Notes: generated by a model from the sequence alone, not told the origin. A stretch of DNA of 64,000 nucleotides from Neorhizobium populisoli (GCF_019430945.1 NZ_JAHYCB010000017.1:1-64000), one strand, 5' to 3'. Shown: positions 42,123 to 51,611, counted from the stretch's first letter. Numbers and translations are program-made.

Positions 42123-43010
42123 ATGCCTCACATCTCGACCGATGATCTGCATATCAGTTACATAGAATCCGGCCCAAAAGACGGACGGCCAGTGCTCCTC
42201 CTGCACGGATGGCCGGACGACGCATCAACCTGGGCGGCCGTTTCCTCACGCCTTGCGGATCGTAATCTGCGGCTGATCGCGCCGTACCTGCGAGGCTTCG
42301 GCAGCAGCGTCTTTCGCAATCTCGATACTCTGCGCACGGCCAACGGCGCGGTACTAGCCATGGATGCAATCGCGCTGATGGACAGTCTGGACATCGAGAC
42401 CTTCTCCGTTGTCGGGCACGACTGGGGATCGAATATCGCGGAGGGTCTTGCCATCGGCTGGCCACAACGGGTCGAGCGGATGGCCCTGCTATCATCCTTG
42501 CCTCGTATGGGAGGTCTGAAGACGCCGTCGTTCAAGCAGGCCCAGCGGTACTGGTACCATTGGTTTATGGCCACTAAACGAGGAGGTGAAGCCATTACGG
42601 AGGACCCTTCTGGATTCGCACGCATCCAGTGGGAGAACTGGAGTCCAAACGGGTGGTTCGACGAGGTCACATTCGATGCGGTCGCGACTTCCTTCGAAAA
42701 CCCGGACTGGGTGGCTGTCACGCTGCACAGCTACAGGGTCCGGTGGGGCGAGGTCGAACCGGACCCGTCCAGCATGTGGCTCGAGGAGCGGATCAAGGAA
42801 ACGAAGACGTTGTCGGTCCCGACTATATATATTCAGGGCCTGGAGGATGGCGTGAACCCTCCAGAACTGTCTGAGAACCTTCATGAGAAGTTTCTAGGAC
42901 CGTTCGAACGTATCGCTCTGCAAAACGTTGGACATTTCCCGCAGCGTGAGGATCCGGAGACCGTTGCTCGAGAGTTCGCGATTTTCCTTGAAGAAACGCC
43001 AGCGTTCTGA
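42123..43010 (+). CDS. alpha/beta hydrolase of the epoxide hydrolase/dehalogenase type
   Basis: A 295-aa enzyme. RPVLLLHGWPDDASTWAAVS has the HGWP oxyanion motif; FSVVGHDWGSNIAEGLAIGW contains the Asp nucleophile (GHDWG) of epoxide hydrolases and haloalkane dehalogenases; YIQGLEDGVNPPE gives the acid and VGHFPQREDPE the His. The start at MPHISTDDLH is preferred; earlier codons do not look native. It is cytoplasmic and monocistronic. The substrate is probably an epoxide or related electrophile, but the subclass is uncertain. Confidence 0.9.
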   Translation: MPHISTDDLHISYIESGPKDGRPVLLLHGWPDDASTWAAVSSRLADRNLRLIAPYLRGFGSSVFRNLDTLRTANGAVLAMDAIALMDSLDIETFSVVGHDWGSNIAEGLAIGWPQRVERMALLSSLPRMGGLKTPSFKQAQRYWYHWFMATKRGGEAITEDPSGFARIQWENWSPNGWFDEVTFDAVATSFENPDWVAVTLHSYRVRWGEVEPDPSSMWLEERIKETKTLSVPTIYIQGLEDGVNPPELSENLHEKFLGPFERIALQNVGHFPQREDPETVAREFAIFLEETPAF

Positions 43011-43131
43011 ACGCCGGATATCTGTCACGCCGTCAACTATTCTAAGTTCAGGACCGTGGCACAAGGAGGGCCGGCTGACCGCGCGATTTAACCGCTCGCG
43101 AGTTTTCCTACATCACAACAAGGAGTTTCGG

Positions 43132-43314
43132 ATGCATAAGGATACGAAGGCCCAAGAAGCCATCGAAGAAACAGGGAATAAGCCGGCCGCTGTAGAGCAA
43201 CGCCCGCCAGCAGGCCCGCATGACCAGCCGCACCTTCAGGACGAGAGCAAGACGCCCGGTGCCGGATCACTGCCCGACAATAGCGACAACAGCGTATCGC
43301 CGGGTAGCGGCTGA
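43132..43314 (+). CDS. hypothetical small disordered protein, 60 aa
   Basis: It starts MHKDTKAQEAIEETGNKPAA with AAGGAG eight bases before the ATG. The sequence is rich in Pro, Gln, Asp, Ser and Gly and has hardly any hydrophobic residue, so it is probably unstructured. Hydrophilin-like proteins of this kind are often induced by desiccation or osmotic stress, which is an inference from composition. Confidence 0.55.
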   Translation: MHKDTKAQEAIEETGNKPAAVEQRPPAGPHDQPHLQDESKTPGAGSLPDNSDNSVSPGSG

Positions 43315-43452
43315 TTCGAAACAGGGGCGCTCGACCCGATGGGAAGCGCGGAGGTCGGAGAGCGGTCGGTTGAGTATCGCCATGGAAAGAGCACTCCGTC
43401 GATCTGCCACTGGCGCGACAAGACCCTTTACCGGTGTTGCCTGTAACCTGCC

Positions 43453-44349
43453 TCATCGAGACGCGGCGTCGGTAGTGGCTTCGCGAACTCCGCGACGTCG
43501 CTCTGTCGATTTCGCAGCCCTCCTCGCTTCCCGCAGTTCGTCCAAGCTCGGCTGCCACCACCCCCTAATCCTTTCGAGTTCCCCCGGACCTGTTTTCGAG
43601 GGCCATGTATGGATAAGCTCCTCCAGCGTTGCCGCTCGCCATCCGGCCCACACATGCTCGTCGCTCGCATCGGGATGGTGTTCGACAATCTCCTCCGGAT
43701 CAACGATCTCACCCGTTATCTCCGTGATGACGACGATCCCGAAAGCGGCCGTTGCGACCGGCCGACCCAGGGGTGGCAGATCGTCGCTTGGCACGGGCAG
43801 CCGCCTCTTCCTGCGTTCGGAGATTTTCCGCTTCGCCCTAGCCTCTACCTCGGTACCCCTTCGCGCCTCGGCACGCTTGCGCCGTTCTTCCGGCTCAGAA
43901 CGCTTCGCGCCCTCCTCGATCGCCTGCCATCTGTGCTGCAGATCGTCGTAAGATGCGAAAGGGATCTCCCAAACCTTGTCGACGCCATTCCATCTGGCGA
44001 AAGGGATTTGACGGAGCTCGTCGACAACCGCCCGTGAGAACGGCGTCCTGACACGGAAACCTTGGTCGCCAACTTGAAGATATTGGCTGAGGATCGGCTC
44101 GAATTCGAAGGCATCGCGCCCGCGCTCCTGCTCGTATGGTGTCCGTCGGTCGGCCTCGGAGGCGACCCATCGGTCGATACGGTTTCTCGCCGTCTTTCCT
44201 GGCACCGTCCACGCCTGCAGTTTGTCGCTCCATCGAGCATTTGGGAAGGTCTCGCGAAAGCGAACGACCGTCATGCGATCGAAGGCAAACGATACAGTCT
44301 CCTGTAGCGGTGCTTCGGATTCGTCCTGTTCGGTGCGCTCGTCGGCCAT
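43453..44349 (-). CDS. hypothetical protein with two HARP-like motifs
   Basis: About 298 aa from MADERTEQDESEAP. Two repeats with the same pattern are visible: RFRETFPNARWSDKLQAWTV (residues about 30-50) and DELRQIPFARWNGVDKVWEI (about 118-137). The pattern (F/P-x-ARW-x-x-x-x-K-x-W-x-(V/I)-P) is like the HARP motif of SMARCAL1/HARP annealing helicases, which grips DNA forks. No helicase domain follows; instead a long charged helix (GAKRSEPEERRKRAEARRGT) and a Trp-rich tail (AGWRAATLEELIHTWPSKTG) follow. A DNA-binding accessory role is possible. It is convergent with the small gene upstream of it. Confidence 0.6.
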   Translation of the reverse strand: MADERTEQDESEAPLQETVSFAFDRMTVVRFRETFPNARWSDKLQAWTVPGKTARNRIDRWVASEADRRTPYEQERGRDAFEFEPILSQYLQVGDQGFRVRTPFSRAVVDELRQIPFARWNGVDKVWEIPFASYDDLQHRWQAIEEGAKRSEPEERRKRAEARRGTEVEARAKRKISERRKRRLPVPSDDLPPLGRPVATAAFGIVVITEITGEIVDPEEIVEHHPDASDEHVWAGWRAATLEELIHTWPSKTGPGELERIRGWWQPSLDELREARRAAKSTERRRGVREATTDAASR

Positions 44350-44384
44350 ACTAAGAAAACGCTTCCGCGGCCGCCTGGTTGCGT

Positions 44385-44678
44385 TCAGACAAGCGTCTCC
44401 CTGAGGAATGCAAGGGCCTTTTCGGCGCCTGCGCTGGAGATCGTATGTCCTATTCCCTGCTCGACTTCGAGTGCGACCTTGAAGCCGGCCGTCCGAACGT
44501 GACGAGCGCGCCCACCGCCCAGCATCCGTTGGCGACCGCGTCGGGGCCCATGATGGCGCCCTGCGAGGCTTTCCCGCCAAGATGCGGCAAGCGGCATGAG
44601 CTGTGCGCCCGAAGCACCTATACCATGGAGAAGGATTACGAGATTATCGTGCGAAACCATGATTTCCGTGAGTGTCAA
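44385..44678 (-). pseudogene. internally deleted phospholipase/carboxylesterase
   Basis: The N-terminal piece LVILLHGIGASGAQLMPLAA and the C-terminal piece VALEVEQGIGHTISSAGAEK-ALAFLRETL match the ends of YpfH-type alpha/beta hydrolases, but the middle, including the GFSQGG nucleophile segment, has been replaced by about 25 unrelated residues. The His near GIGH is kept. It is broken. It lies beside the truncated LysR gene, so a recombination boundary is likely here. Confidence 0.65.
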
Positions 44679-44894
44679 AAAAGGTCCGAGGGCGCTCGAC
44701 CCGAGGAGGGAGCGGCCCTCTCACCCCGCGCAAGGCATCACGATAGCGCCGGCGGACGGCGCTGCGGAGGCTCTCGTTGTGGGGTGGCAAACATGATATG
44801 GTGTCCCACCCGCAATCTCGCAAGGACATCGCCTGCCTCGTACGCTGCCGGACGTGCCGTCCGGACTTGTTGAAGGTGGACCTTATGGCTTCCA

Positions 44895-45322
44895 TCTGTC
44901 GGGAATGCGGCAGCCCGGCGTACCTAGCACGACGTGGCGTCCCGCAGTCTCTGGATGACCTTCGTTCGCAGGCACACCGCACGATCCATTACAGCAGGAC
45001 GCTTGGTACGAAGCCATATGGGTGGGAGTATCCGAATGGCGACGACGGCGAATATGAGACGCTCTCGGTACCTGGTTCGCTCCACGTAAACAGCGTCCAG
45101 ACCTACGAGGCTGCCGGGCTTGCAGGTATGGGTCTCATCCAGGCGGCATATTCGGGGATTCGCCAGCACCTTGAGAGCGGGGCTATGGTAGAGGTTCTGC
45201 TGCAGTTCCGACCGGAACCGCTAGACGGGTCGCTCGTCGTGGCTCATCGCCGGAATCTCTCGCCCCGCGTCCGGGCCTTCATGAAGTGGGTCGAAGGGGT
45301 GCTGCAGCCATATCTGGAGTAG
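44895..45322 (+). pseudogene. LysR regulator lacking its DNA-binding domain
   Basis: The frame CRECGSPAYLARRGVPQSLD, then LHVNSVQTYEAAGLAGMGLI and GSLVVAHRRNLSPRVRAFMK-WVEGVLQPYLE matches the C-terminal effector-binding half of LysR proteins. The helix-turn-helix and first half of the sensor domain are gone, and the region before 44895 belongs to no gene I recognise. It ends about 100 bases from the intact LysR gene in convergent orientation. Confidence 0.7.
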
Positions 45323-45424
45323 ACAGCAGCGACTGCGCAGACAGAGGGATCGGACGAACATCAGCATACCCCTCCTCGTCGCCGCAGCCGCCGCAGCCGC
45401 CGCAGCGTCGACATCCCAGGATCG

Positions 45425-46315
45425 TCACCTGCCGATATAGGCGGCCAGCTCCTCGGGCGTTCCTGCGGGAAACGCCTGCTTGAGGTAGTCGAGAAAAACC
45501 GAGACACGGGCGCTCAGGAGCCGCCGGGAGGGGTACAGCGCCCATAGGGAGATTTCGGATCCTTCGACGTCGCCCCAGTGAAGGAGCGTTCCGTCGTGCA
45601 GATCATGGCTCACGAGCGAGATCGGCAGGCGAGCGGCGCCGACGCCGGCGCGTACGGCATCCCGCACCATGATGAGCGACGACATGGACAGGACCGGCTC
45701 TATCTCGATCTTCGCTCGACCTTCCGATGTCAGGACGGCCCAGCTTTGGCCGCCACCGCTGCCACGGACCACGCCCGGCGAGGCCCTCCCTGCGACCGGA
45801 CGAGGAACCTTGGGACTTGCAATGACGACCAGCCGGTCATGAAGGAAGGCACGGCCGACGAGGCTTTCGTCCGCATCCGGATTGACGCGGATAACCAGGT
45901 CGTAGCCCTCCTCGATCATGTCGACCACGCGATCCTCCGTGGTGATCTCAAGCCTTACCTCCGGGTATCGGAGCGCAAACCCTGCGGCGATCTTGCCCAT
46001 AGCGGTCTGCGACAGGAGAAGCGGCGCGCTGATCCGCAGCCGACCGCGCGGCCTTTCCGCGCCAGAAGAAATTGCAGCCGCCGTCTCGTGCAGTTCGATC
46101 AGGAGGGCTGCCGTCCGCTGGTGGAGAGCGCGTCCTTCCTCGGTGAGCTTCAGATCACGTGCTCCGCGTTCGAATAGCCGCAGATCAAGGGAGGCTTCGA
46201 GTTCCGCCACCCGCCGCGACAGCGTTGCTTTGGGACGGCCGGACGCCCGCGCCGCTTTTCCAAAACCGCCATGGCGGGCCACAAGATTGAAGTCGGCGAG
46301 TGCGAGAAGATCCAT
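45425..46315 (-). CDS. LysR-family transcriptional regulator
   Basis: A 296-aa regulator. LADFNLVARHGGFGKAARAS and RPKATLSRRVAELEASLDLR form the helix-turn-helix; GRLRISAPLLLSQTAMGKIA starts the effector domain of the CrgA/DsdC-like subgroup. It is divergent from the NmrA-like oxidoreductase gene across about 100 bases, the standard layout for control of that gene. The effector is unknown. Its 3' end is next to a truncated LysR relic. Confidence 0.9.
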   Translation of the reverse strand: MDLLALADFNLVARHGGFGKAARASGRPKATLSRRVAELEASLDLRLFERGARDLKLTEEGRALHQRTAALLIELHETAAAISSGAERPRGRLRISAPLLLSQTAMGKIAAGFALRYPEVRLEITTEDRVVDMIEEGYDLVIRVNPDADESLVGRAFLHDRLVVIASPKVPRPVAGRASPGVVRGSGGGQSWAVLTSEGRAKIEIEPVLSMSSLIMVRDAVRAGVGAARLPISLVSHDLHDGTLLHWGDVEGSEISLWALYPSRRLLSARVSVFLDYLKQAFPAGTPEELAAYIGR

Positions 46316-46418
46316 ACTGTTTCACCTACGAGACGGCGCGTCTATTTTGAAGGTCTATTTGGCTGAAGATGAACCAGTCATATTCGGGTCGTCAAGAACA
46401 CCAACCGGAGATACTCAC

Positions 46419-47288
46419 ATGACCATTCTCGTAACCGGCGCCACCGGCAATATCGGCAGCCAAGTCGTCCAACACCTCGCCAGCCGCGGCGCCGACGTTC
46501 GCGCCCTCGTCCGCGATCTCTCGAAAGTCAGCTTCCCGGCCGGCGTCGATGTCTCCAAGGGCGACTTTCTCGATGTCGAATCCCTGCGCGCCGCCATGTC
46601 CGGCGTCTCGACGCTGTTTCTGCTGAACGCCGTCGTTCCGGACGAATTCACCCAGGCCCTGATCGCGCTCAACGTCGCACGCTCGGCCGGCATTGAGCGC
46701 ATCGTCTACCTCTCGGTCATTCATCCTGACGTCTATGTCAACGTTCCGCATTTCGCGGGCAAGTACGGCGTCGAGCGGATGATCGAACAGATGGGCATGA
46801 AAGCCACCATCCTTCGCCCTGCCTACTTCATCCAGAACGACCTGATGATCAAGGACGCGATCACCGGCTACGGCGTCTACCCGATGCCGGTCGGCGACAA
46901 GGGTCTCGCCATGATCGACGTGCGAGACATCGCAGAGATCGCGGCGCTCGAACTGCTGCGTCGTGAACAGGCTGCAGAACCGCTGCCGCTCAACCGCGTC
47001 AATCTGGTCGGCCCCGAAACCCTCACGGGCGAGGATATCGCCGCCATCTGGTCGGACGTCCTCGGCCGCCAGATCAGCTATGCCGGCGGCGATACGGACG
47101 CCTTCGAGCAGAACCTCAACCAGTTCATGCCGCCCTGGATGGCGTACGACATGCGGATGATGGGCGAGCGCTTCCTGACCGACGGCATGCTGCCGGAAGG
47201 CGGCGACGTCGAACGCCTGACGACGCTGCTCGGCCGCCCGCTCCGCTCCTACCGCGACTTCGCCTCGGAAGCCGCCGCCTCGGCTTGA
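46419..47288 (+). CDS. NmrA-like NAD(P)-binding protein
   Basis: A 289-aa atypical short-chain dehydrogenase. MTILVTGATGNIGSQVVQHL contains TGATGNIG for dinucleotide binding; YLSVIHPDVYVNVPHFAGKY takes the active-site position and lacks the classical YxxxK, which is usual for NmrA/HSCARG and azoreductase-like quinone reductases. It may be a redox sensor or an NADPH:quinone reductase. The divergent LysR likely controls it. SRPBCC and a second NAD(P)-binding gene follow on the same strand. Confidence 0.88.
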   Translation: MTILVTGATGNIGSQVVQHLASRGADVRALVRDLSKVSFPAGVDVSKGDFLDVESLRAAMSGVSTLFLLNAVVPDEFTQALIALNVARSAGIERIVYLSVIHPDVYVNVPHFAGKYGVERMIEQMGMKATILRPAYFIQNDLMIKDAITGYGVYPMPVGDKGLAMIDVRDIAEIAALELLRREQAAEPLPLNRVNLVGPETLTGEDIAAIWSDVLGRQISYAGGDTDAFEQNLNQFMPPWMAYDMRMMGERFLTDGMLPEGGDVERLTTLLGRPLRSYRDFASEAAASA

Positions 47289-47339
47289 GGCGGCAACCTT
47301 CACCACCACCAGCAAACATCCACCACAAGGACCATCGTC

Positions 47340-47813
47340 ATGATCTATTCGACCGCTACCGTTTCAGTAAATCCAGAGGGCGAAACCAGGCTCACCCGTG
47401 AACAGGCCTGGAAGGGCCTCGAACTGAAAGCCCGCGACGCGCGGCTGTTCCTGCCGCCCGGCCTCTGCACCCGCTGCGACGTCGTGGAGGATAGCACGAC
47501 CCACTTCGTGCGCGAAGCCACGATCGCCGGTTCCGACATCAGGGAGATCATCACACTGGAGCCAGAACATAAAGTCACCTTCTTCCAGGCCATGGGACCG
47601 CGCGAAGGCGCGATCATCAACGAGCTGTTCGAAGATGAAGGTGGCGAACTGCAGCTTCGCTTCTACTGCTACCTCGGCCTGCGCGGCAAGCAGCCGAACG
47701 GACCTGAAGAACAGGCGGAGCAGACCCAGTTCGACAGCGACAGGGGCTACAAGTCCGCCCTGCTGTCGACCCTTAAGCGGACCCGCGAACTGGTCGCCGA
47801 GGGCCGGCTCTGA
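47340..47813 (+). CDS. SRPBCC family protein (DUF1857/AtaL-like)
   Basis: A 157-aa START/SRPBCC-fold protein. LTREQAWKGLELKARDARLF, CDVVEDSTTHFVREATIAGS and LQLRFYCYLGLRGKQPNGPE match the AtaL-like family, which binds hydrophobic small molecules. It is cytoplasmic, without a signal peptide. It lies 51 bases behind the NmrA-like gene and is probably in its operon. The ligand is not predictable. Confidence 0.8.
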   Translation: MIYSTATVSVNPEGETRLTREQAWKGLELKARDARLFLPPGLCTRCDVVEDSTTHFVREATIAGSDIREIITLEPEHKVTFFQAMGPREGAIINELFEDEGGELQLRFYCYLGLRGKQPNGPEEQAEQTQFDSDRGYKSALLSTLKRTRELVAEGRL

Positions 47814-47882
47814 TTATCGTCACCATCAACAATACCAGCGGGGCGGCCTGAGACAGGCGCCCTGCCCGCCAGGAGAACCGCC

Positions 47883-48493
47883 ATGCCCACCTCTGCTACC
47901 ACCCGATCAGACGCCACGCCGAAGATCACCGTCCTCGGCGCCACCGGCCCGACCGGACGTCATATCGTCACCCTGGCCTTGAGCCGCGGCCACGACATCA
48001 CCGCTTTCGTGCGTTCGCCGGAGAAGGTCGCGGAGACGGCTCTCCGCGAGGCTATCGAGGGCCGCGACGCGGTCATCAGCGCGCTCGGAACGCCCGCCAG
48101 CCCGTTTAAGGAAGTGACGCTTCTTTCGAGCGCGACGAAAGCCCTCGTCGATGCGATGAAGGCGGAGCAGGTGTCGCGCCTCGTCGCCGTTACCGGGACA
48201 GCCGGGCGCGTGGCGGTTTCGTCTTCGACAAGCTGATCTTCCCGCTTCTTCTGCGCAACATCTATGCCGACAAGGACCGTCAGGAAGCGCTTATCCGGGA
48301 GAGTGGGCTGGAGTGGACAATCGTCCGGCCTTCCGTTCTCAACAACAAGGCCGCCCGAGGGACTGTACGCGCGCTTACCGACCTGAGCGACTTCCATGGC
48401 GGAAGCATATCCCGCCAGGATGTCGCCCGCTTCCTTTTGGATCAGGTCGGATCAGACGGATGGCTGCGAAAGTCGCCGCTGATTACCTGGTAA
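47883..48493 (+). pseudogene. NAD(P)-dependent oxidoreductase (NmrA/SDR type), frameshifted
   Basis: The first frame, KITVLGATGPTGRHIVTLAL (dinucleotide motif GATGPTG) to VSRLVAVTGTAG, changes near 48210 to a second frame, GGFVFDKLIFPLLLRNIYAD, DRQEALIRESGLEWTIVRPS, ending LITW at 48491-48493. The stretch between SPEKVAE and REAIEGRD also lacks the usual 20 or so residues, so there is at least one in-frame loss plus one frameshift. It is the third gene after NmrA-like and SRPBCC and appears decayed. Confidence 0.75.
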
Positions 48494-48520
48494 GGCTTCG
48501 GCCGGTCTCGTTGAGACGCC

Positions 48521-48548
48521 AAGCCCGCTGGTCGAGCGGGCTTGTTTG
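48521..48548. terminator. bidirectional terminator between convergent genes
   Basis: AAGCCCGCT (48521-48529) and AGCGGGCTT (48535-48543) form a perfect stem with a 5-base loop, followed by GTTTG. It sits between the end of the frameshifted oxidoreductase (plus) and the end of the hydrolase (minus), and could serve both. Confidence 0.75.
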
Positions 48549-48550
48549 CG

Positions 48551-49498
48551 TCACCTTCGTCGAACGACCACATGCCCCAGTTCCGTTGCCCGACCCGCAA
48601 GTCCGGTGCAGGCCACGCTCCATGCGTCCGGATCTACTGCAAGTGCCGTCCGCATCCAAGCGAGCGTCATGCGCTTCGTCGCCTCTAGCACGTCCGGCGC
48701 CTCGATCTCCGTTTCCTTGGCGTCGAGTCCGGCGATGCCTCCAAGTCCATGCCCGGCGCCATGCAACATCAGGAGCGCATCGTCCCGCCCCAGCGCGTCG
48801 TGAAAGGGATCGGCATGCCATTGCGGGCCACGGGTCGTAAAATGCGGATCGTCCGCATCTCCGCAGACGACCAGGATCGGTCTGGAGATCTTCGAGAAGT
48901 CGACGTCGAAGAACGGAAACCGGGCGGCGCTCTCCTCGGTCATGTCCTTCCCTCCACGCCCCGGCGCGGCGAGGAGGATGCCCGACGAGATGCGGTCGTC
49001 GGAGAAGTCCTCGCCCTCCAACTGCGCGCCCAGCAGAAGTCCGACGGTATGGCCGCCGAAGGAATGCCCGGCCGCTGCCACGCGAGAATGATCGAGCCGT
49101 CCGGACACGGCAGGCGCCTGTCGTTCCACCTCCGGCAGTCGATCGAGGATCGCCTTCATCTCCTGCACGCGCTCGCGCCAGAAGAACGGCGCTCCGGGCG
49201 CATCGCTCGACAGTCCTCCGACCCGCGAGCTTGCGTGCGTTGGCTGGATGACGGCAAAGCCGCGTTCGGCCCAGAACTGGGCCATATGCCCGTAGCCGTC
49301 CTTCGACGGGATGTAGTTGGAGGGGCCATAACCGTGGGACAGCAGCACGATGGGAAGCTTGTCGCCGGTCGCTGGCGCGGTGAGGCGCAGTTCGAGGGGC
49401 TGTCGGCCCTCCATGAGCAGTCGGATCGGCGTATAGGCAAGGGTTAGAGCGGCGTCGGGCGTGGGTATGTGGCGTGCGATATCGATGAGACGGTTCAT
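48551..49498 (-). CDS. chlorophyllase/PAF-acetylhydrolase-like alpha/beta hydrolase
   Basis: A 315-aa protein. PIVLLSHGYGPSNYIPSKDG has the oxyanion region; SRVAAAGHSFGGHTVGLLLG the Ser nucleophile elbow (GHSFGG); VVCGDADDPH the acid; and LMLHGAGHGLGGIAG the His. It resembles bacterial dienelactone/PAF-acetylhydrolase-type esterases. There is no signal peptide. It lies 36 bases behind the SDR gene and is probably cotranscribed with it. Confidence 0.88.
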   Translation of the reverse strand: MNRLIDIARHIPTPDAALTLAYTPIRLLMEGRQPLELRLTAPATGDKLPIVLLSHGYGPSNYIPSKDGYGHMAQFWAERGFAVIQPTHASSRVGGLSSDAPGAPFFWRERVQEMKAILDRLPEVERQAPAVSGRLDHSRVAAAGHSFGGHTVGLLLGAQLEGEDFSDDRISSGILLAAPGRGGKDMTEESAARFPFFDVDFSKISRPILVVCGDADDPHFTTRGPQWHADPFHDALGRDDALLMLHGAGHGLGGIAGLDAKETEIEAPDVLEATKRMTLAWMRTALAVDPDAWSVACTGLAGRATELGHVVVRRR

Positions 49499-49534
49499 GT
49501 TCTGAATCCTTGAGGAAATATTGGAAGGAGCTCG

Positions 49535-50293
49535 TTATTCGGCAAGAAGACCAGCCTCGCGGAACCACGTGCTTGCGTCGGCTCCTGCCGGAATCTTCAT
49601 AGGAGCGTCGAGCTCGGTCACGGCGCGCCAAGCAGCCTCGGCCACGTCCTCCGGCGTCGTGAACTCCGTTCCGGCGCGGAGCGTGCTGAGATAGTCGTGG
49701 ACGAACGAGCCGTATGGCTCAGGGATTTCCATTCCCATCCTAGCGACGGCATTCTTGCCGAATCCGGTGGTCGGAGCGGATCCCGGCAGTATCAGGCGGG
49801 TCCTTACGCCGAACGGGCCGGCTTCCAGCGCCAGGCTCTCGGTGAATGCGTTCAATGCAGCCTTGCTGGCACTGTAGACGGCCAAGGCAGGCAGCGGCTT
49901 CATCGTCACGATGGAGCTGACGTTGACGATGACGCCCGATCCCCGAATCCGCATCTGCGGAAGAAACGCCTTCGTCATCGCGATGGCGCCGAAGACGTTC
50001 GTTTCGAAGAGTTCGTGGATCTTGTCGATCTCGGCGCCTTCGAGCACGTTCAGCATACCAACGCCTGCGTTGTTGACAAGGGCGTCGATCGGTCCCGCCG
50101 CCTCGACGGCCTCCTCGATGCTTCGCGCGTCGGTCACGTCCAGCGCCAGGACTTGAAGCTTGTCGTGGGCGGGCAGCAGATCGTGCCGGCGCGTGCGCAT
50201 GGTGGCGACGACCTCCCACTCACGTGCCAGAAAAGTCTGTGCGATGGCAACGCCGAAGCCGGAAGAGCAGCCGGTGATAAGGATCTTTGGCAA
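49535..50293 (-). CDS. short-chain dehydrogenase/reductase
   Basis: A 252-aa classical SDR. MPKILITGCSSGFGVAIAQT has TGxxxGxG; VNNAGVG the NNAG motif; VIVNVSSIVTMKPLPALAVY-SASKAALNAF gives the Ser and the YxxxK pair, so it should be active with NAD(P)H. It is divergent from the AraC-family regulator and leads the operon with the esterase. The substrate is unknown; the pair may process a ketone or ester xenobiotic. Confidence 0.92.
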   Translation of the reverse strand: MPKILITGCSSGFGVAIAQTFLAREWEVVATMRTRRHDLLPAHDKLQVLALDVTDARSIEEAVEAAGPIDALVNNAGVGMLNVLEGAEIDKIHELFETNVFGAIAMTKAFLPQMRIRGSGVIVNVSSIVTMKPLPALAVYSASKAALNAFTESLALEAGPFGVRTRLILPGSAPTTGFGKNAVARMGMEIPEPYGSFVHDYLSTLRAGTEFTTPEDVAEAAWRAVTELDAPMKIPAGADASTWFREAGLLAE

Positions 50294-50389
50294 GTGCTTG
50301 TCTCCTGATTAAAGCCTGTCAAAGATGGACTAGATCCGGCGGACTTGCTATCTCTGTAGGTCCGAACTCCTTTAGCGAAAGTCCGAACA

Positions 50390-51289
50390 ATGACCGATCC
50401 AGTCGCCGAAGTCGCCGCTCTGCTGAAGCCGACTCCCTCTGTCTCGAAAGTAGTGACCGGTGGCGGGCGCTGGCTCGTGGAGCGCAAAGACCTCGGGAGC
50501 CCCTTCTATTGCGCCGTGGTGGAAGGCGAATGCTTGCTGACTATCGCCGGACGCGACCCTTTGCAGATGACCGCGAGCGACTTCGTCCTGGTTCCGGAAG
50601 CCTCCTCGTTCACAATGAGCAGTCTGGAACCGCCGCCTCGCGGAACCCTTGCACAGCGGCTGGAGACGAGCCCCGGCGTCTTCCGGCTGGGCGATCCCGA
50701 CCTCCCTGTCTCGATCAGGGCCATGGTTGGGCACTGTTCGTTCAATTCGGACCAGAGGGAACTTCTTGTCACGCTGCTGCCGGAGGTCATCCATGTCCAT
50801 GGAGAGGAACGGCTCGCGCTGCTCGTCCGTATGATCAACGATGAGACCAGAGCCGACCGGACCGCGCGCGAGATCGTCCTGAGACATCTGCTGGAGCTTT
50901 TGTTCATAGAGGCGCTACGGTGCAGTGGCGGCGCTGCCGCATCTCCGGGCCTACTGCGCGGCATGGCCGATCCGCAACTCGCACCGACCCTGCGGCGAAT
51001 CCATGAAGATCCCGGCCGCGGCATCACCGTAGAGACGTTGGCCAAGGATGCTGCCATGTCGCGTTCGACCTTCTTCGAGCGCTTCCGCAGAGAGATCGGC
51101 GTCGCGCCGATGGAATATGCGACCGGCTGGCGGATGGCGCTCGCAAAGGAGCTGCTCCGCAAGGACGTCGCCACGACGGAGATTGCGGAACGTGTCGGAT
51201 ATGGCTCGGCAAGCGCCTTCAGCGTCGCGTTCAGCCGCCACTTCGGAAAGCCGCCGGGAGCGTACTCGCGACAGCTTGCCGACGCATAA
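50390..51289 (+). CDS. AraC-family transcriptional regulator with cupin sensor
   Basis: A 299-aa regulator. The N-terminal cupin_6 sensor starts KVVTGGGRWLVERKDLGSPF; the C-terminal AraC domain has ITVETLAKDAAMSRSTFFER (first helix-turn-helix) and EIAERVGYGSASAFSVAFSR (second). Proteins of this architecture control adjacent SDR and ester-metabolising genes. The divergent SDR-esterase operon, starting 96 bases away, is the likely target. Typical length. Confidence 0.93.
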   Translation: MTDPVAEVAALLKPTPSVSKVVTGGGRWLVERKDLGSPFYCAVVEGECLLTIAGRDPLQMTASDFVLVPEASSFTMSSLEPPPRGTLAQRLETSPGVFRLGDPDLPVSIRAMVGHCSFNSDQRELLVTLLPEVIHVHGEERLALLVRMINDETRADRTAREIVLRHLLELLFIEALRCSGGAAASPGLLRGMADPQLAPTLRRIHEDPGRGITVETLAKDAAMSRSTFFERFRREIGVAPMEYATGWRMALAKELLRKDVATTEIAERVGYGSASAFSVAFSRHFGKPPGAYSRQLADA

Positions 51290-51333
51290 CTTGCCGAATG
51301 AAGACGGACGACGGTTCAGCAAGTTCCTTGAGC

Positions 51334-51501
51334 TTAGGGGGCGAGGCACTCTTCGCAGATGCCGCATCCGTCTTCGTCCATTATAAACTGCCGCCGCCCG
51401 CAGCAGAGACATTCGGCGCTGCCTTCGCTGGAAAGCTCGCGCTCCGGCGGAAGAATTTCGATCTCGCAGGCAGATATTGTTTCAACGGACGCGTCTTCCA
51501 T
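51334..51501 (-). CDS. zinc-ribbon-like microprotein, copy 2
   Basis: A 55-aa protein starting MEDASVETISACEIEILPPE, then CLCCGRRQFIMDEDGCGICE-ECLAP. It is nearly identical in layout to copy 1 at 16427-16594, with four to six Cys in CxxC groups and the same stop position. The DNA match continues about 65 bases upstream of the start, including the presumed promoter region. It is too short for routine gene calling. It lies between the convergent AraC gene and the LysR gene. Confidence 0.6.
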   Translation of the reverse strand: MEDASVETISACEIEILPPERELSSEGSAECLCCGRRQFIMDEDGCGICEECLAP

Positions 51502-51611
51502 CTCGAGGCTCCAGGTTCGAGGACGGAATTAAGATGGTGATGCCGATCGACGAAACAAGCCGTGCAAGGTGCCCCGCCTAGTCGTTTCAGAGCAGCTCTG
51601 CGAGAAGCGCG

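Noticed and set aside
45375..45410. Short tandem of GCCGCAGCC units
   Set aside because: Only about three units in non-coding DNA between two LysR loci; too short to be called a functional repeat.
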